Shown: positions 11,358 through 21,852 of the stretch, one piece after another
Position numbering within the stretch: position 1 is the first letter of the stretch
Layout: each line of letters opens with the position of its first letter
Made by a program: the position numbers and the translations under genes
The notes under the pieces: generated by a model
The model's input: only the letters and a program-made list of their open reading frames with translations
Database searches by the model: none
What the model was told of the DNA's origin: nothing
Assembly: GCF_030035675.1 (NCBI RefSeq)
Contig: NC_084482.1
Location: 221,425,943 to 221,489,942, forward strand
DNA length: 64,000 nucleotides
From: Rhineura floridana
Lineage: Eukaryota; Chordata; Lepidosauria; Squamata; Rhineuridae
Direction of reading: 5' to 3'

Positions 11358-14300
11358 TTAATCGTCAAATCCCAGTATCATCATTTTATTTTGATCTTTC
11401 AACAAAAAGTCTAAGAGAGGCTTCCATTCCTTAAGAAATGTATCTGTCGATTTTTCTCTAAGTAAACACGTCAATTTATCCATTTCTACTAAGTCCATTA
11501 ATTTCAATAGCCATTCTTCCATTGTTGGTGTTGATTCCATTTTCCACTTTTGTGCATATAATAATCTTGCTGCCGTAATCATATATAATATTATTCTTCC
11601 ATATTTCTTTTCTATTTGTTTATCCATAAAACCCAATAAAAAAAATTCTGGTTTTGACTGAATATTTATCTTTAGAATTTTTTGCATCTTCCTACCTATC
11701 TGTGCCCAAAATGATTTTGCCTTTTTACACAGCCACCACATATGATAAAATGATCCTTCTTGTTGTTTACATTTCCAACAAACATTAGAAACATTACTAT
11801 ACATTTTTGACAACTTTTCTGGAGTCATGTACCAACGGTACATCATTTTATAAAAATTTTCTTTAAGATTATAGCATAGTGTAAATTTCAAGCCTTTTTT
11901 CCACATATTTTCCCATTGATCCATTTGTATGTTATAACCAAAAATTTTTGCCCACTTTACCATACACTCTTTTACTTGTTCTTCCTCCATATCCATTTTC
12001 AGTAAGAGTTTATACATTTTCGCAATTATATTTTCATCATTTGTACACAATCCTATTTCAAAAGCAGATTTACTTATTTCAAACCCATACATTTTCTTGT
12101 CCATTTTATATCTTTCTAACAATTGTAAGTAGGCAAACCATTGAAAACTATATCCTTCCTTTGTCAGTTGTTCTCTCTCTTTCATTATATATTCTCCATG
12201 TACATTTTCTAATAGTTCTTGATAAGTTGACCATTTCTCTTTTCCAGCCATTTCTCTTCTGTAAAACGCTTCTTGACTTGAGACACATAATGGTATTTTC
12301 GAATAAAACCTTGGTTTATATCTATTCCATATTTTCAACAGAGGACGTCTTATAAAATGATTGTTAAAGTCTACATTTACTTTTACTTTGTCATACCATA
12401 GATATCCATGCCATCCCCACTTCAAATTATGGCCCTCCAAATCCAATAGTCTTTTATTCCTCAATAAGATCCATTCCTTTATCCAGACTAGACAGCAGGC
12501 AGCAAAATAAAGTCTCAAATTTGGTAATCCCAGTCCTCCTCTTTCTTTGGCATCTTGTAGTAGTTTAAATTTAACTCTTGGTTTTTTTCCTTGCCATACA
12601 AATTTAGAGATATCTTTTTGCCATTGTTTAAAAGGTAAATCAGAGGATATTACAGGTATTGTTTGAAACAAAAACATCATTCTCGGTAATACATTCATTT
12701 TTATCACAGATATTCTACCCATTAATGACAGTTGTAGTTTATCCCATCTTAGCAAATCTTTCTTAATCTCTGTCCATAATTTTTCATAATTATTATGAAA
12801 CAACTTTGAGTTTTTATTTGTCATAATGATACCTAAATATTTCAACTTTTTCTCTATTGTAAAATCTGTCTTGTCCATTAACTCTTTCTGTTCCCTTAAA
12901 GTTAAATTTTTCACCAACATCTTTGTTTTTTGATTGTTGATCTTAAATCCTGCTAACGGTCCAAATTCTTTTAATTTGTCCATCAATACATTAATTCCTT
13001 CCAGAGGGTTTTCTAGTACAATTATCAAATCATCAGCAAATGCTCTCAATTTATATTCTTTTTTTATCTTTAATCCTGAAATTCTTTTATCTTGCCTTAT
13101 ATCTCTAAGCAGCACTTCTAAGACCAGAATAAATAAAAGGGGAGATAAAGGACATCCCTGTCTTGTACCCTTTTGTATTTCACATGAATCCGTTAAATCT
13201 CCGTTAACAATTATCTGAGCCTTCTGAGATGTATAAATCGATCTAATCCATTTTATAAAATTGTCTCCAAAATCCATTTGCTCCAAAACCTGAAACATAA
13301 ATTTCCAATTCAAATTATCAAATGCTTTTTCAGCATCTAAAAAAATCAAAGCTGCTTGTTTATCATTTCGTTGTTCTAAATATTCCAAGACATTCAAGAC
13401 ATTCCTGACGTTGTCACGTAATTGTCTTTTAGGTAAAAACCCTGATTGATCTTCCTGAATAAATTGTTTTTTCAATCTTTCCGCCAAGATCATTGTAAAA
13501 ATTTTATAGTCATTGTTCAATAGAGATATTGGTCGATAGTTTTTTGTTTTAGTTAAATCTTGCTCCTCTTTAGGTATTAATGTTATATTAGCATTTTTCC
13601 AACTATCCGGTATCTTTCCCTCTTGCAGAATAAAATTCATTGTAGACTGTAAAGGTAGTAAGAGTTCTTCCTCCAAACATTTATAATACATTACAGATAA
13701 CCCATCTGGTCCTGGTGCCTTTCCTAATTTAATTTTGTTTATAGCTTCAGATATCTCTCTGGACGTAATAGGGCCATTAATAGCTTGTCTCTGAAAGTCT
13801 GTAATTTTAGGCAAATTCTGTTTAGATATATACTCTTCTATTTTTTCAGATGGAATTTCCTGACATTTGTACAATGTTGAGTAATATTGATGAAAAATCT
13901 TTTTGATTTTTACATTATCTGTCAACGTCTCATCTCCTTCTTGTATCTTTAAAATAATATTTTTTGACGTTCTTTTCTTAATTTATATGCTAACCATTTC
14001 CCAGGTTTATTTGCAAATTCAAAAGTCCTTTGTTTAGCAAAATTTAGTTTTCTTTCAATTTCTCTAACTGTCAGCATTGATACTTGCTTTTGTAACATTT
14101 TAATTTGATTTACAATAGAAACTTTAGTTGGATTCTTTTTCAATTCTTCCTCTTTTTGTTTTATTTCTTCCAAAATTAATTGCATTTTCTGTTGTTTCTT
14201 TTTTTTTAATTCAGAGTTACATTTAATAAAATATCCCCTCATCAATGCCTTACTTGTATCCCAAACGATATTTTCACTTGTTCCTTTATGTAAATTATGT

Positions 14301-15105
14301 TCAAAAAACTCTTTTAATTTCTTCTTACATTCTTGTACTACTTTGTCATTCTGTAATAAAGATTCATTTAGTCTCCATCTAAATCCAAGATTTTTTTTTT
14401 TAAAGTTAATATCACAGGATTATGATCCGAAAAAGTTTTTGGTAATATATCCATTTTAAAAGTATCCTTCGCTAAAATTTTAGACATCCAAATCATATCA
14501 ATCCTCGAGAATGTTTTGTGTCTTTCTGAAAAATAAGTAAATTCCTTTGCATTATCATTTATATATCTCCAGGTATCCACCAATTCTAAATGTTCCATCA
14601 GTTCAAAGCAAATCTTCGGTAATTTACCCTGTGTCTCTTTGATATTTTTTTCAGAAAGCCTATCAATTTTTGGTGAGATTACCCCATTCCAATCACCCAT
14701 GACACACCAATGATCATATGAAAACTCTGACAATTTTTCCATAAGTCCTGTGTAAAACCTTGTTTTATCTTCATTGGGGGCATAGATACCCACTATCAAA
14801 ATGTTTGTACCCTGTAGAGTAATTTCAACCCCCACAAATCTACCACTATCATCCAGTAATACCAATTTAGGAAGCAATTGTGGGTTAATGTAGAGAACAA
14901 CTCCATTTTTTTTTTTTGGTCCAGCCGAAATAAATTCTTCACCCAAATTTTTACAAATCAGATATTTGGAATCTTTCTTCTTAATATGAGTTTCTTGTAA
15001 ACAAATTATATCCAATTTTAATTTTTTCAAATAATGAAACACTTTCTTTCTCTTCTGCGCCGTGTTAGCTCCATTTATATTCCAAGTTAGATATTTGTAA
15101 TCCAT
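11358..15105 (-). pseudogene. L1 ORF2 (endonuclease-RT), two frameshifts
   Basis: ORF2p nicks target DNA and reverse-transcribes L1 RNA. The AP-like endonuclease lies at 15105-14400 (LTWNINGANTAQKRKK, LQETHIKKKDSKY, SDHNPVILTL). A frameshift follows in an 11-base homopolymer at about 14391-14401, and another lies near 13940. The RT occupies 13925 to ~12500 (GKAPGPDGL, LIFLDAEKAFD, AFADDLII) and a C-terminal Cys-rich segment follows (CWKCKQQEGSFYHMWWLCKK). The remaining 855-codon frame to 11358 is open, so apart from the two shifts the gene is well preserved. Slippage or assembly error in the homopolymer could account for the first shift. Confidence 0.88.
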
Positions 15106-15120
15106 CTTTAAGCGTGTAAT

Positions 15121-16023
15121 TTAAAATGTGCCTGATGCTCCTTTTAATCCATCATCTTCCTTCCCTTCCTCTGCATATCTTTGTTGACTTTGTTCCCCAG
15201 GAATTATATCCATATCTTTGAGTTTATCTTCATCCATATCTTTTGAAGCTTTTCTCAAGAAGTCCCTTGCTTTTTGAACAGTATTCAATCTATATTTCTG
15301 TTGTCTGAATGTAAAGATCACTCCTTCTGGAACATCCCATCTAAATTGAATTTTACGTTGCTTAAGTTTCTCTGTAAGGAAAGCATATTCTTTTCTCTTA
15401 CGTAAAAGTCTAATAGGAATTTCTTTCATCACCAGTATTTCCTTACCATCAATTTTAAAGGTATTTTTAAAGTGTTGCTGTAATACCATATCTCTGGTCG
15501 TCTTCTTTATAAAATGAACAAGCACATCTCTTGGAATTTTATTCATTGTTGCATATCTGGAATTAATTCTATACACTTTGTCTATTTCAAATTCCATCCG
15601 ATCTTCATTCAAATCCAGAAATTTTGCTAGAGCATTAACAATTTTATCTCTGATGTCTTCACCTGTTTCCTCAGGGATTGCACGGAATCTCAAACAATGT
15701 TCTTTATTTCTAAATTCAGTCACAGCCATATAGTCCAAGTTTTTTTCTAATTCCAGATTTAATATATCTGTTCTATTCTCCAAGATTTGTACCTTTTCTT
15801 TAGTGTTTTTTGCATCCTCCTTTATTTGCCCAATTGTCCCTTTAATCTCATCCACTTGTGTTTTAATATAGTCTTTTATATCTGTCAGTTCAGTTTTCAT
15901 TTCCTGTTTTATATCATTAATCCCTTCCATTATTTTTTGAAACAAATCTGGGGGTATAGCCCCTTCCTGTGGATCAGTAGAACCTCTTCGCTCCTGGGCC
16001 TTAGTTGCTTTTTTAGTTGTCAT
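15121..16023 (-). CDS. L1 ORF1 protein (intact)
   Basis: This 300-residue L1 ORF1p binds RNA and acts as a nucleic-acid chaperone in the retrotransposition particle. The ATG at 16023 follows a long leader. An N-terminal coiled coil (roughly residues 25-105, heptads such as IKQEMKTELTDIKDYIKTQV) precedes the RRM (about 105-205, with CLRFRAIPEE and VLVHFIKKTTRDMVLQQHF). The C-terminal domain follows (ILVMKEIPIRLLRKRKEYAF, then WDVPEGVIFTFRQQKYRL). No break is seen. ORF2 begins 16 bp downstream. Confidence 0.9.
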   Translation of the reverse strand: MTTKKATKAQERRGSTDPQEGAIPPDLFQKIMEGINDIKQEMKTELTDIKDYIKTQVDEIKGTIGQIKEDAKNTKEKVQILENRTDILNLELEKNLDYMAVTEFRNKEHCLRFRAIPEETGEDIRDKIVNALAKFLDLNEDRMEFEIDKVYRINSRYATMNKIPRDVLVHFIKKTTRDMVLQQHFKNTFKIDGKEILVMKEIPIRLLRKRKEYAFLTEKLKQRKIQFRWDVPEGVIFTFRQQKYRLNTVQKARDFLRKASKDMDEDKLKDMDIIPGEQSQQRYAEEGKEDDGLKGASGTF

Positions 16024-18188
16024 TTTCAAGAAAAGCCTTTAATTTCTGATATTAATCACTGTTCCAAAACCTAGAGGCAGTCTATTTCTTTTTTTTTTCC
16101 TCCACCAACAAAAGAGTTAATATTCCAGGCCTGTTATTATAGTCCAGCCAGCACAGCACAGTTCTTATCTACGTCCAAGAATGCAAAACAATTCTGGTTC
16201 CCAACACCAAACGATTAGTAACATATACGAGCAGCAGATTCGTCCAAAAAGAAATAGTCCAAGCAGAAAAATAGTCCAAAATATATTTCCATCAAATAAT
16301 AATTACCTCTCATCCGTTTTTAAACTTTAAAACTCCAAATTCAGGCCAGCTTTTTGTCGTAAAAAAAGTATATAAGTTGTTTACATTTTCTTTCTTCCTT
16401 AATTATATTTAAAAGAGAAAAAGTATGACTCACCCAGGTTTCTCAGTTGCTGATTCGTAAACAAATCCCTTTTATTGTAGTAATTTAAGCCGAATGATAA
16501 GATTTAGACAGAAGTGGGCTCACTGGTTAAGGACGTTTTTTTAAGAAGAAAAAAAAAACGCTTCGCTTTTTTCCAGTACAGCTTGCATGGAAATCCTGAC
16601 TCCGTCTTCAGCCGCTCGGCATGCCTTCTTATCTCAGGGATTTCCTGATCAATTCCAGCCGCCGACAGCTCAACGAAGTCTTGTGGAAAATCTGATCGGT
16701 TCTCCTATACCTTGGAGAACATTTAAGCCAGTCAAAGTTTCCTCTTGACTGGCTTTTAACCTGAAAAAAGCTTCCTCTGAGGCAGAGATCTCTCAGAGAC
16801 AGTCACCAGCTGAGCACTCACTTCCGGGAAGTCAAGGATTTAGTTTTCTCCAACAAGGGACTTAGCTTATTTAAATGTTGAGGGCTGGTTTTGGGGGGTA
16901 TTTTTGTTTTGCAAGCTTGCATGGAAGTTAGCTGAGTTTTAATTGGTGCGTTCAATAGCTTGAATAAAGGGTTAAAATTCATTCTCTTTGTTAAAACAGG
17001 TTTAAAATTCTTTATATTCTTTGGTTTCTTCATTTTGTTAGCCCTCCGGTAAGCCCGATGCAAAGACGTAGCGTTTTTTGCTTTCAGTTCTGACTTCCGT
17101 GTCGAGCATTCTCGAATAGCTGGGGTAGCAGAGGTGGAGTCAGGGGGGTTTAGTTCCTCCGACAAAAGCGGCCCCAAAGACTTAATCAGAGTACTGAGTA
17201 GACTATTTGTTTCAGCTAGGTAGGCTTTTATCAAACTCAGTTCTTCGGTAACAGCTATTCCCCAGCCTAATGACGGCAGGTTCAGTCCTGTCATACTCTG
17301 CTGTGTTGAAAATTTATTTGTGGACTGATTCTCTGGATGGGCACACCTAGGTTCTTGTGATTCATTTATATCGTCTATGGTTAATATTTCTGAAGGAATC
17401 TCCTCATCCCTCAGAGTTAGATTGCAATTAAAGCCTGCATCCTGTAATTCTTCACCCAGGCTTTTACTATGATTATCCTCCTTAGGTAGCTTGATTGTTA
17501 GTTGATGGTCTAATGACCAATCATGTTGGAATAGTGGCTGGGAGGTCATCGTTTGCATTGTTTGTTGATAAGGACTGGGAATAGTGAATAGTAAAGTTTG
17601 GTGGAAAGAATTATCAGAGCTTGAGATAGTTGAGATGGTTCAGGGGGGGTTCCCTTCCCCCAAGGAGATACCTAGGGGGGGACTTCCGGTTCTGGTCCCG
17701 GTAAGACGCTTTCTTCTTCAGCTCTAATCTCAGCTCCCTTAGTTTACAACTTGTAATCTTTTAATTCCTACCTGCCTTCTGGCAATAGAGATGGCAGGAT
17801 GCTTAAAGACTTGGCGATTAGCCCAACATTGTTAATTCTACTTCAAAGCTAATGGGTAGCAGTAATTAAGATAACAACCTGACTCCCTCCACAGAGCGTA
17901 TGCTAAAGGAGCAGGAGAAATAGGACATCAAAGCAAAATACTTATGTCCCTGCTACATGACCCCTGAATAAGAACATAAGAATATAAGAACATAAGAAGA
18001 GCCTGCTGGATCAGGCCAGTGGCCCATCTAGTCCAGCATCTTGTTCTCACAGTGGCCAACCAGGTGCCTGGGGGAAGTCCGCAAGCAGGACCCGAGTGCA
18101 AGAACACTTTCCCCTCCTGAGGCTTCCGGCAACTGGTTTTCAGAAGCATGCTGCCTCTGACTAGGGTGGCAGAGCACAGCCATCATGG

Positions 18189-20990
18189 CTAGTAGCCATT
18201 GATAGCCCTGTCCTCCATGAATTTGTCTAATCTTCTTTTAAAGCCGTCCAAGCTGGTGGCCATTACTGCATCTTGTGGGAGCAAATTCCATAGTTTAACT
18301 ATGCGCTGAGTAAAGAAGTACTTCTTTTTGTCTGTCCTGAATCTTCCAAAATTCAGCTTCTTTGAATGTCCACGAGTTCTAGTATTATGAGAGAGGGAGA
18401 AGAACTTTTCTCTATCCACTTTCTCAATGCCATGCATCATTTTATACACTTCTATCATGTCTCCTCTGACCCACCTTTTCTCTAAACTAAAAAGCCCCAA
18501 ATGCTGCAACCTTTCCTCTTAAGGGAGTCGCTCCATCCCCTTGATCATTCTGGTTGCCCTCTTCTGAACCTTTTCCAACTCTATAATATCCTTTTTGAGA
18601 TGAGGTGACCAGAACTGTACACAGTATTCCAAATGCGGCCGCACAATAGATTTATACAACGGCATGATGATATCGGCTGTTTTATTTTCAATACCTTTCC
18701 TAATTATTGCTAGCATGGAATTTGCCTTTTTCACAGTTGCCGCACACTGGGTCGACATTTTCATTGTGCTGTCCACTACAACCCCGAGGTCTCTCTCTTG
18801 GTCGGTCACCGCCAGTTCAGACCCCATGAGCGTATATGTGAAATTCAGATTTTTTGCTCCAATATGCATAATTTTACACTTGTTTATATTGAATTGCATT
18901 TGCCATTTTTCCGCCCATTCACTCAGTTTGGAGAGGTCTTTTTGGAGCTCTTCGCAATCCCTTTTTGTTTTAACAACCCTGAACAATTTAGTGTCATCAG
19001 CAAACTTGGCCACTTGACTGCTCACTCCTAATTCTAGGTCATTAATGAACAAGTTGAAAAGTACAGGTCCCAATACCGATCCTTGAGGGACTCCACTTTC
19101 TACAGCCCTCCATTGGGAGAACTGTCCGTTTATTCCTACTCTCTGCTTTCTGCTTCTTAACCAATTCCTTATCCACAAGAGGACCTCTCCTCTTATTCCA
19201 TGACTGCTAAGCTTCCTCAGAAGCCTTTGGTGAGGTACCTTGTCAAACGCTTTTTGAAAGTCTAAGTACACTATGTCCACTGGATCACCTCTATCTATAT
19301 GCTTGTTGACACTCTCAAAAAATTCTAATAGGTTACTGAGACTGGACTTTCCCTTGCAGAAGCCATGCTGGCTCTGCTTCAGCAAGGCTTGTTCTTCTAT
19401 GTGCTTAGTTAATCTAGCTTTAATCATACTTTCTACCAGTTTTCCAGGGACAGAAGTTAAGCTAACTGGCCTGTAATTTCCGGGATCCCCTCTGGATCCC
19501 TTTTTGAAGATTGGCGTTACATTGGCCACTTTCCAGTCCTCAGGCACGGAGGAGGACCTGAGGGACAAGTTACATATTTTAGTTAGCAGATCAGCAATTT
19601 CACCTTTGAGTTCTTTGAGAACTCTCGGGTGGATGCCATCCGGGCCCGGTGATTTGTCAGTTTTTATATTGTCCATTAAGCTTAGAACTTCCTCTCTCGT
19701 TACCACTATTTGTCTCAGTTCCTCAGAATCCCTTCCTGCAAATGTTAGTTCAGGTTCAGGGATCTGCCCTATATCTTCCACTGTGAAGACAGATGCAAAG
19801 AATTCATTTAGCTTCTCTGCAATCTCCTTATCGTTCTTTAGTACACCTTTGACTCCCTTATCATCCAAGGGTCCAATTGTCTCCCTAGATGGTCTCCTGC
19901 TTTGAATGTATTGATAGAATTTTTTGTTGTTGGTTTTTATGTTCTTAGCAATGTGCTCCTCAAATTCTTTTTTAGCATCCCTTATTGTCTTCTTGCATTT
20001 CTTTTGCCAGAGTTTGTGTTCTTTTTTATTTTCTTCATTCGGACAAGACTTCCATTTTCTGAAGGAAGACTTTTTGCCTCTAAGATCTTCCTTGACTTTG
20101 CTCGTTAACCATGCTGGCAACTTCTTGGCCCTGGTGGTACCTTTTCTGATCTGCGGTATGCACTCCAGTTGAGCTTCTAATATAGTGTTTTTAAACAACT
20201 TCCAAGCATTTTCGAGTAATGTGACCCTCTGGACTTTGTTTTTCAGCTTTCTTTTTACCAATCCCCTCATTTTTGTGAAGTTTCCTCTTTTGAAGTCAAA
20301 TGTGACCGTGTTGGATTTTCTTGGCAATTGGCCATTTACATGTATGTTTAATTTAATAGCACTGTGGTCACTGCTCCCAATCGGTTCAACAACACTTACA
20401 TCTTGCACCAGGTCCCGGTCCCCACTGAGGATTAAGTCCAGGGTTGCCGTCCCTCTGGTCGGTTCCATGACCAACTGGTCTAGGGAATAGTCATTTAGAA
20501 TATGTAGAATTTTTGCTTCTTTGTCATGACTGGAACACATATGCAGCCAGTGTATGTCCGGGTAGTTGAAGTCACCCATTACTACCACATTTCCTAGTTT
20601 GGATGCTTCCTCAATTTCATATCTCATCTCAAGGTCTCCCTGAGCATTTTGATCAGGGGGACGATAGATCGTTCCCAGTATTAAGTCCCTCCTGGGGCAC
20701 GGTATCACCACCCACAATGATTCTGTGGAGGAGTCTGCCTCTTTTGGGGTTACGAGCTTGCTGGATTCAATGCCGTCTTTCACGTATAGAGCGACTCCGC
20801 CACAAATACGTCCTTCCCTGTCCTTCCGATATAGTTTATATCCAGGGATAACCGTATCCCACTGGTTTTCTCCATTCCACCAGGTCTCCGTTATGCTCAC
20901 TGTATCAATGCTCTCCTCTAAGACCAAGCACTCCAGTTCTCCCATCTTGGTTCAGAGGCTCCTAGCATTAGCGTACAGGCACTTTTAAGC
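18189..20990 (-). pseudogene. CR1 ORF2 (endonuclease-RT), two in-frame stops
   Basis: The APE-type endonuclease comes first (TVSITETWWNGENQWDT, then VVVMGDFNYPDIHW, IGSSDHSAIK). The RT follows (SPGPDGIHPRVLKEL, DIVYLDFQKAFDKVPH, QGSVLGPVLFNLFINDL, KFADDTKLF). The C-terminus ends KRRLDKFMEDRAINGY. The frame is open for 808 codons (20945-18519). One stop at about 20952-20954 interrupts the N-terminal ARSL-TKMGE stretch (CGA to TGA is likely, a CpG-type change). A second stop near 18516 separates the last 106 codons. The gene is otherwise intact, so this copy is fairly young. Confidence 0.9.
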
Positions 20991-21199
20991 AGTGTCTCTC
21001 TTCAAGTGTCTTTGGCACTTGTGGTTAGGCCTGTGGTAATTTTGCTCTTCTGAATTTATATCCTGTGCCCCTGCTCTCACAATGCCTACTTCTAGGCCTA
21101 CCCCTTTTAAAATTTCATCATTTCTTTGGTTTTTATCCCAGGGGGGAGGTTTATTCCGAACCGGACCTTTTTCAGCTCCTGTCGGGTTTCCCCGCTCAG

Positions 21200-21600
21200 T
21201 CAGTTTAAAAGCTGCTCTGCCACCTTTTTAATTTTAAGTGCCAGCAGTCTTGTTCCATTCTGGTTCAAGTGGAGCCCGTCCCTTTTGTACAGGCCCGGCT
21301 TGTCCCAAAATGTTCCCCAGTGCCTAACAAATCTGAACCCTTCCACCCGACACCATCGTCTCATCCACGCATTGAGACTGCGAAGCTGGGCCTGTCTGGC
21401 TGGTCCTGCGCATGGAACCGGTAGCATTTCAGAGAAAGCCACCTTGGAGGTCCTGGCTTTCAGCATCCTACCTAGCAACCTAAATTTTGCTTCCAGGACC
21501 GCACGGCTGCATTTCCCCATGTCATTGGTGCCAACATGCACCACGACCACTGACTCCTTCCCAGCACTGTCTACCAAACTATCTAAATGAAATAATCGAA
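21200..21600 (-). CDS. CR1 ORF1 C-terminal esterase-like domain (partial)
   Basis: This is the end of CR1 ORF1, a known SGNH/GDSL-esterase-like domain of CR1-group LINEs. Visible motifs are [14 protein letters not shown] (the GxND block) and [17 protein letters not shown] (the DxxH block with Asp and His). The frame is open to the stop at 21200. The N-terminal part is missing at the 5' truncation. Confidence 0.8.
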
Positions 21601-21852
21601 ATAAATCAAACCATAGAGACCTTTGCAACATAACGTATAAGAGTATAAGAGTACTCATATATCTTCTGCTAAACTTGATACCAAAAGAATTGAACAGTGA
21701 TATCGGCGTCCATTTTAAGGCTTATCCTGGCGATTACATAATGATTTTTACAAGGAAAAAATGTCAGGAGCTGGGCTTCATCTGTGATGAAATGCTTTGT
21801 TTTTGCCTTGAAATTCCAATGTGTTTTTTTCAACCCTCTTCCCCCTCAGCAG

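Larger units (their letters stand above)
11156..16833 (-). mobile_element. Full-length L1 LINE nested in complex I
   Basis: A complete L1 runs on the minus strand: ~0.8 kb 5' UTR (16833-16024), ORF1, ORF2, a short 3' UTR, then an A-rich tail (AATAAAAATTATTAAAAAAA in sense). The 16-bp target duplication aaggatttagttttct lies at 11140-11155 and 16834-16849. It inserted into the ORF1 of the surrounding LINE. The long open frames and intact ORF1 indicate a young insertion. The 5' end begins GACTTCCCGGAAGTG in sense, an end pattern shared with the half-L1 elements at 30664 and 34352. Confidence 0.93.
17957..21640 (-). mobile_element. Near full-length CR1 LINE, copy 1 (nested in complex I)
   Basis: The minus-strand CR1 has its 3' end at about 17957 with the characteristic short tail repeat (TTCTTATGTTCTTAT in sense). 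The 3' UTR, ORF2 and the end of ORF1 follow. The 5' border near 21640 is uncertain; no target duplication is evident, as is usual for CR1. It lies within the ORF1-bearing LINE. Copy 2 at 29598 belongs to the same subfamily. Confidence 0.88.
9854..21771 (-). mobile_element. ORF1-bearing LINE, ~2.5 kb without nested insertions (complex I)
   Basis: A 12-bp target duplication (tgggcttcatct) at 9842-9853 and 21772-21783 bounds this insertion. Subtracting the L1 and CR1 leaves about 2.5 kb. The 3' end (ctttatttgctgtcaaagacc, then an AATCAGAGTGGAAAT stretch) resembles the 3' end of the I/Vingi-like LINE at 6704. The only coding region seen is ORF1-like, on the minus strand: 17558-16850 and, after the L1, about 11139-10096. 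It has a leucine-rich stretch (SLIKAYLAETNSLLSTLIKS) and an RRM-like block (KRVIFTFQLIFIAEQIYKIR). No endonuclease or RT is present, so this is an ORF1-only or internally deleted LINE. ORF1 also seems frame-shifted near 10950. Confidence 0.65.

Noticed and set aside
17640-17720. GGACTTCCGG-like motif as another half-L1 5' end
   Set aside because: It resembles the L1-type start but is in the opposite orientation to the neighbouring ORF1, and no L1-like leader follows.
18664-20988. Forward-strand open frames opposite CR1 ORF2
   Set aside because: They are antisense shadows of the RT/endonuclease gene.
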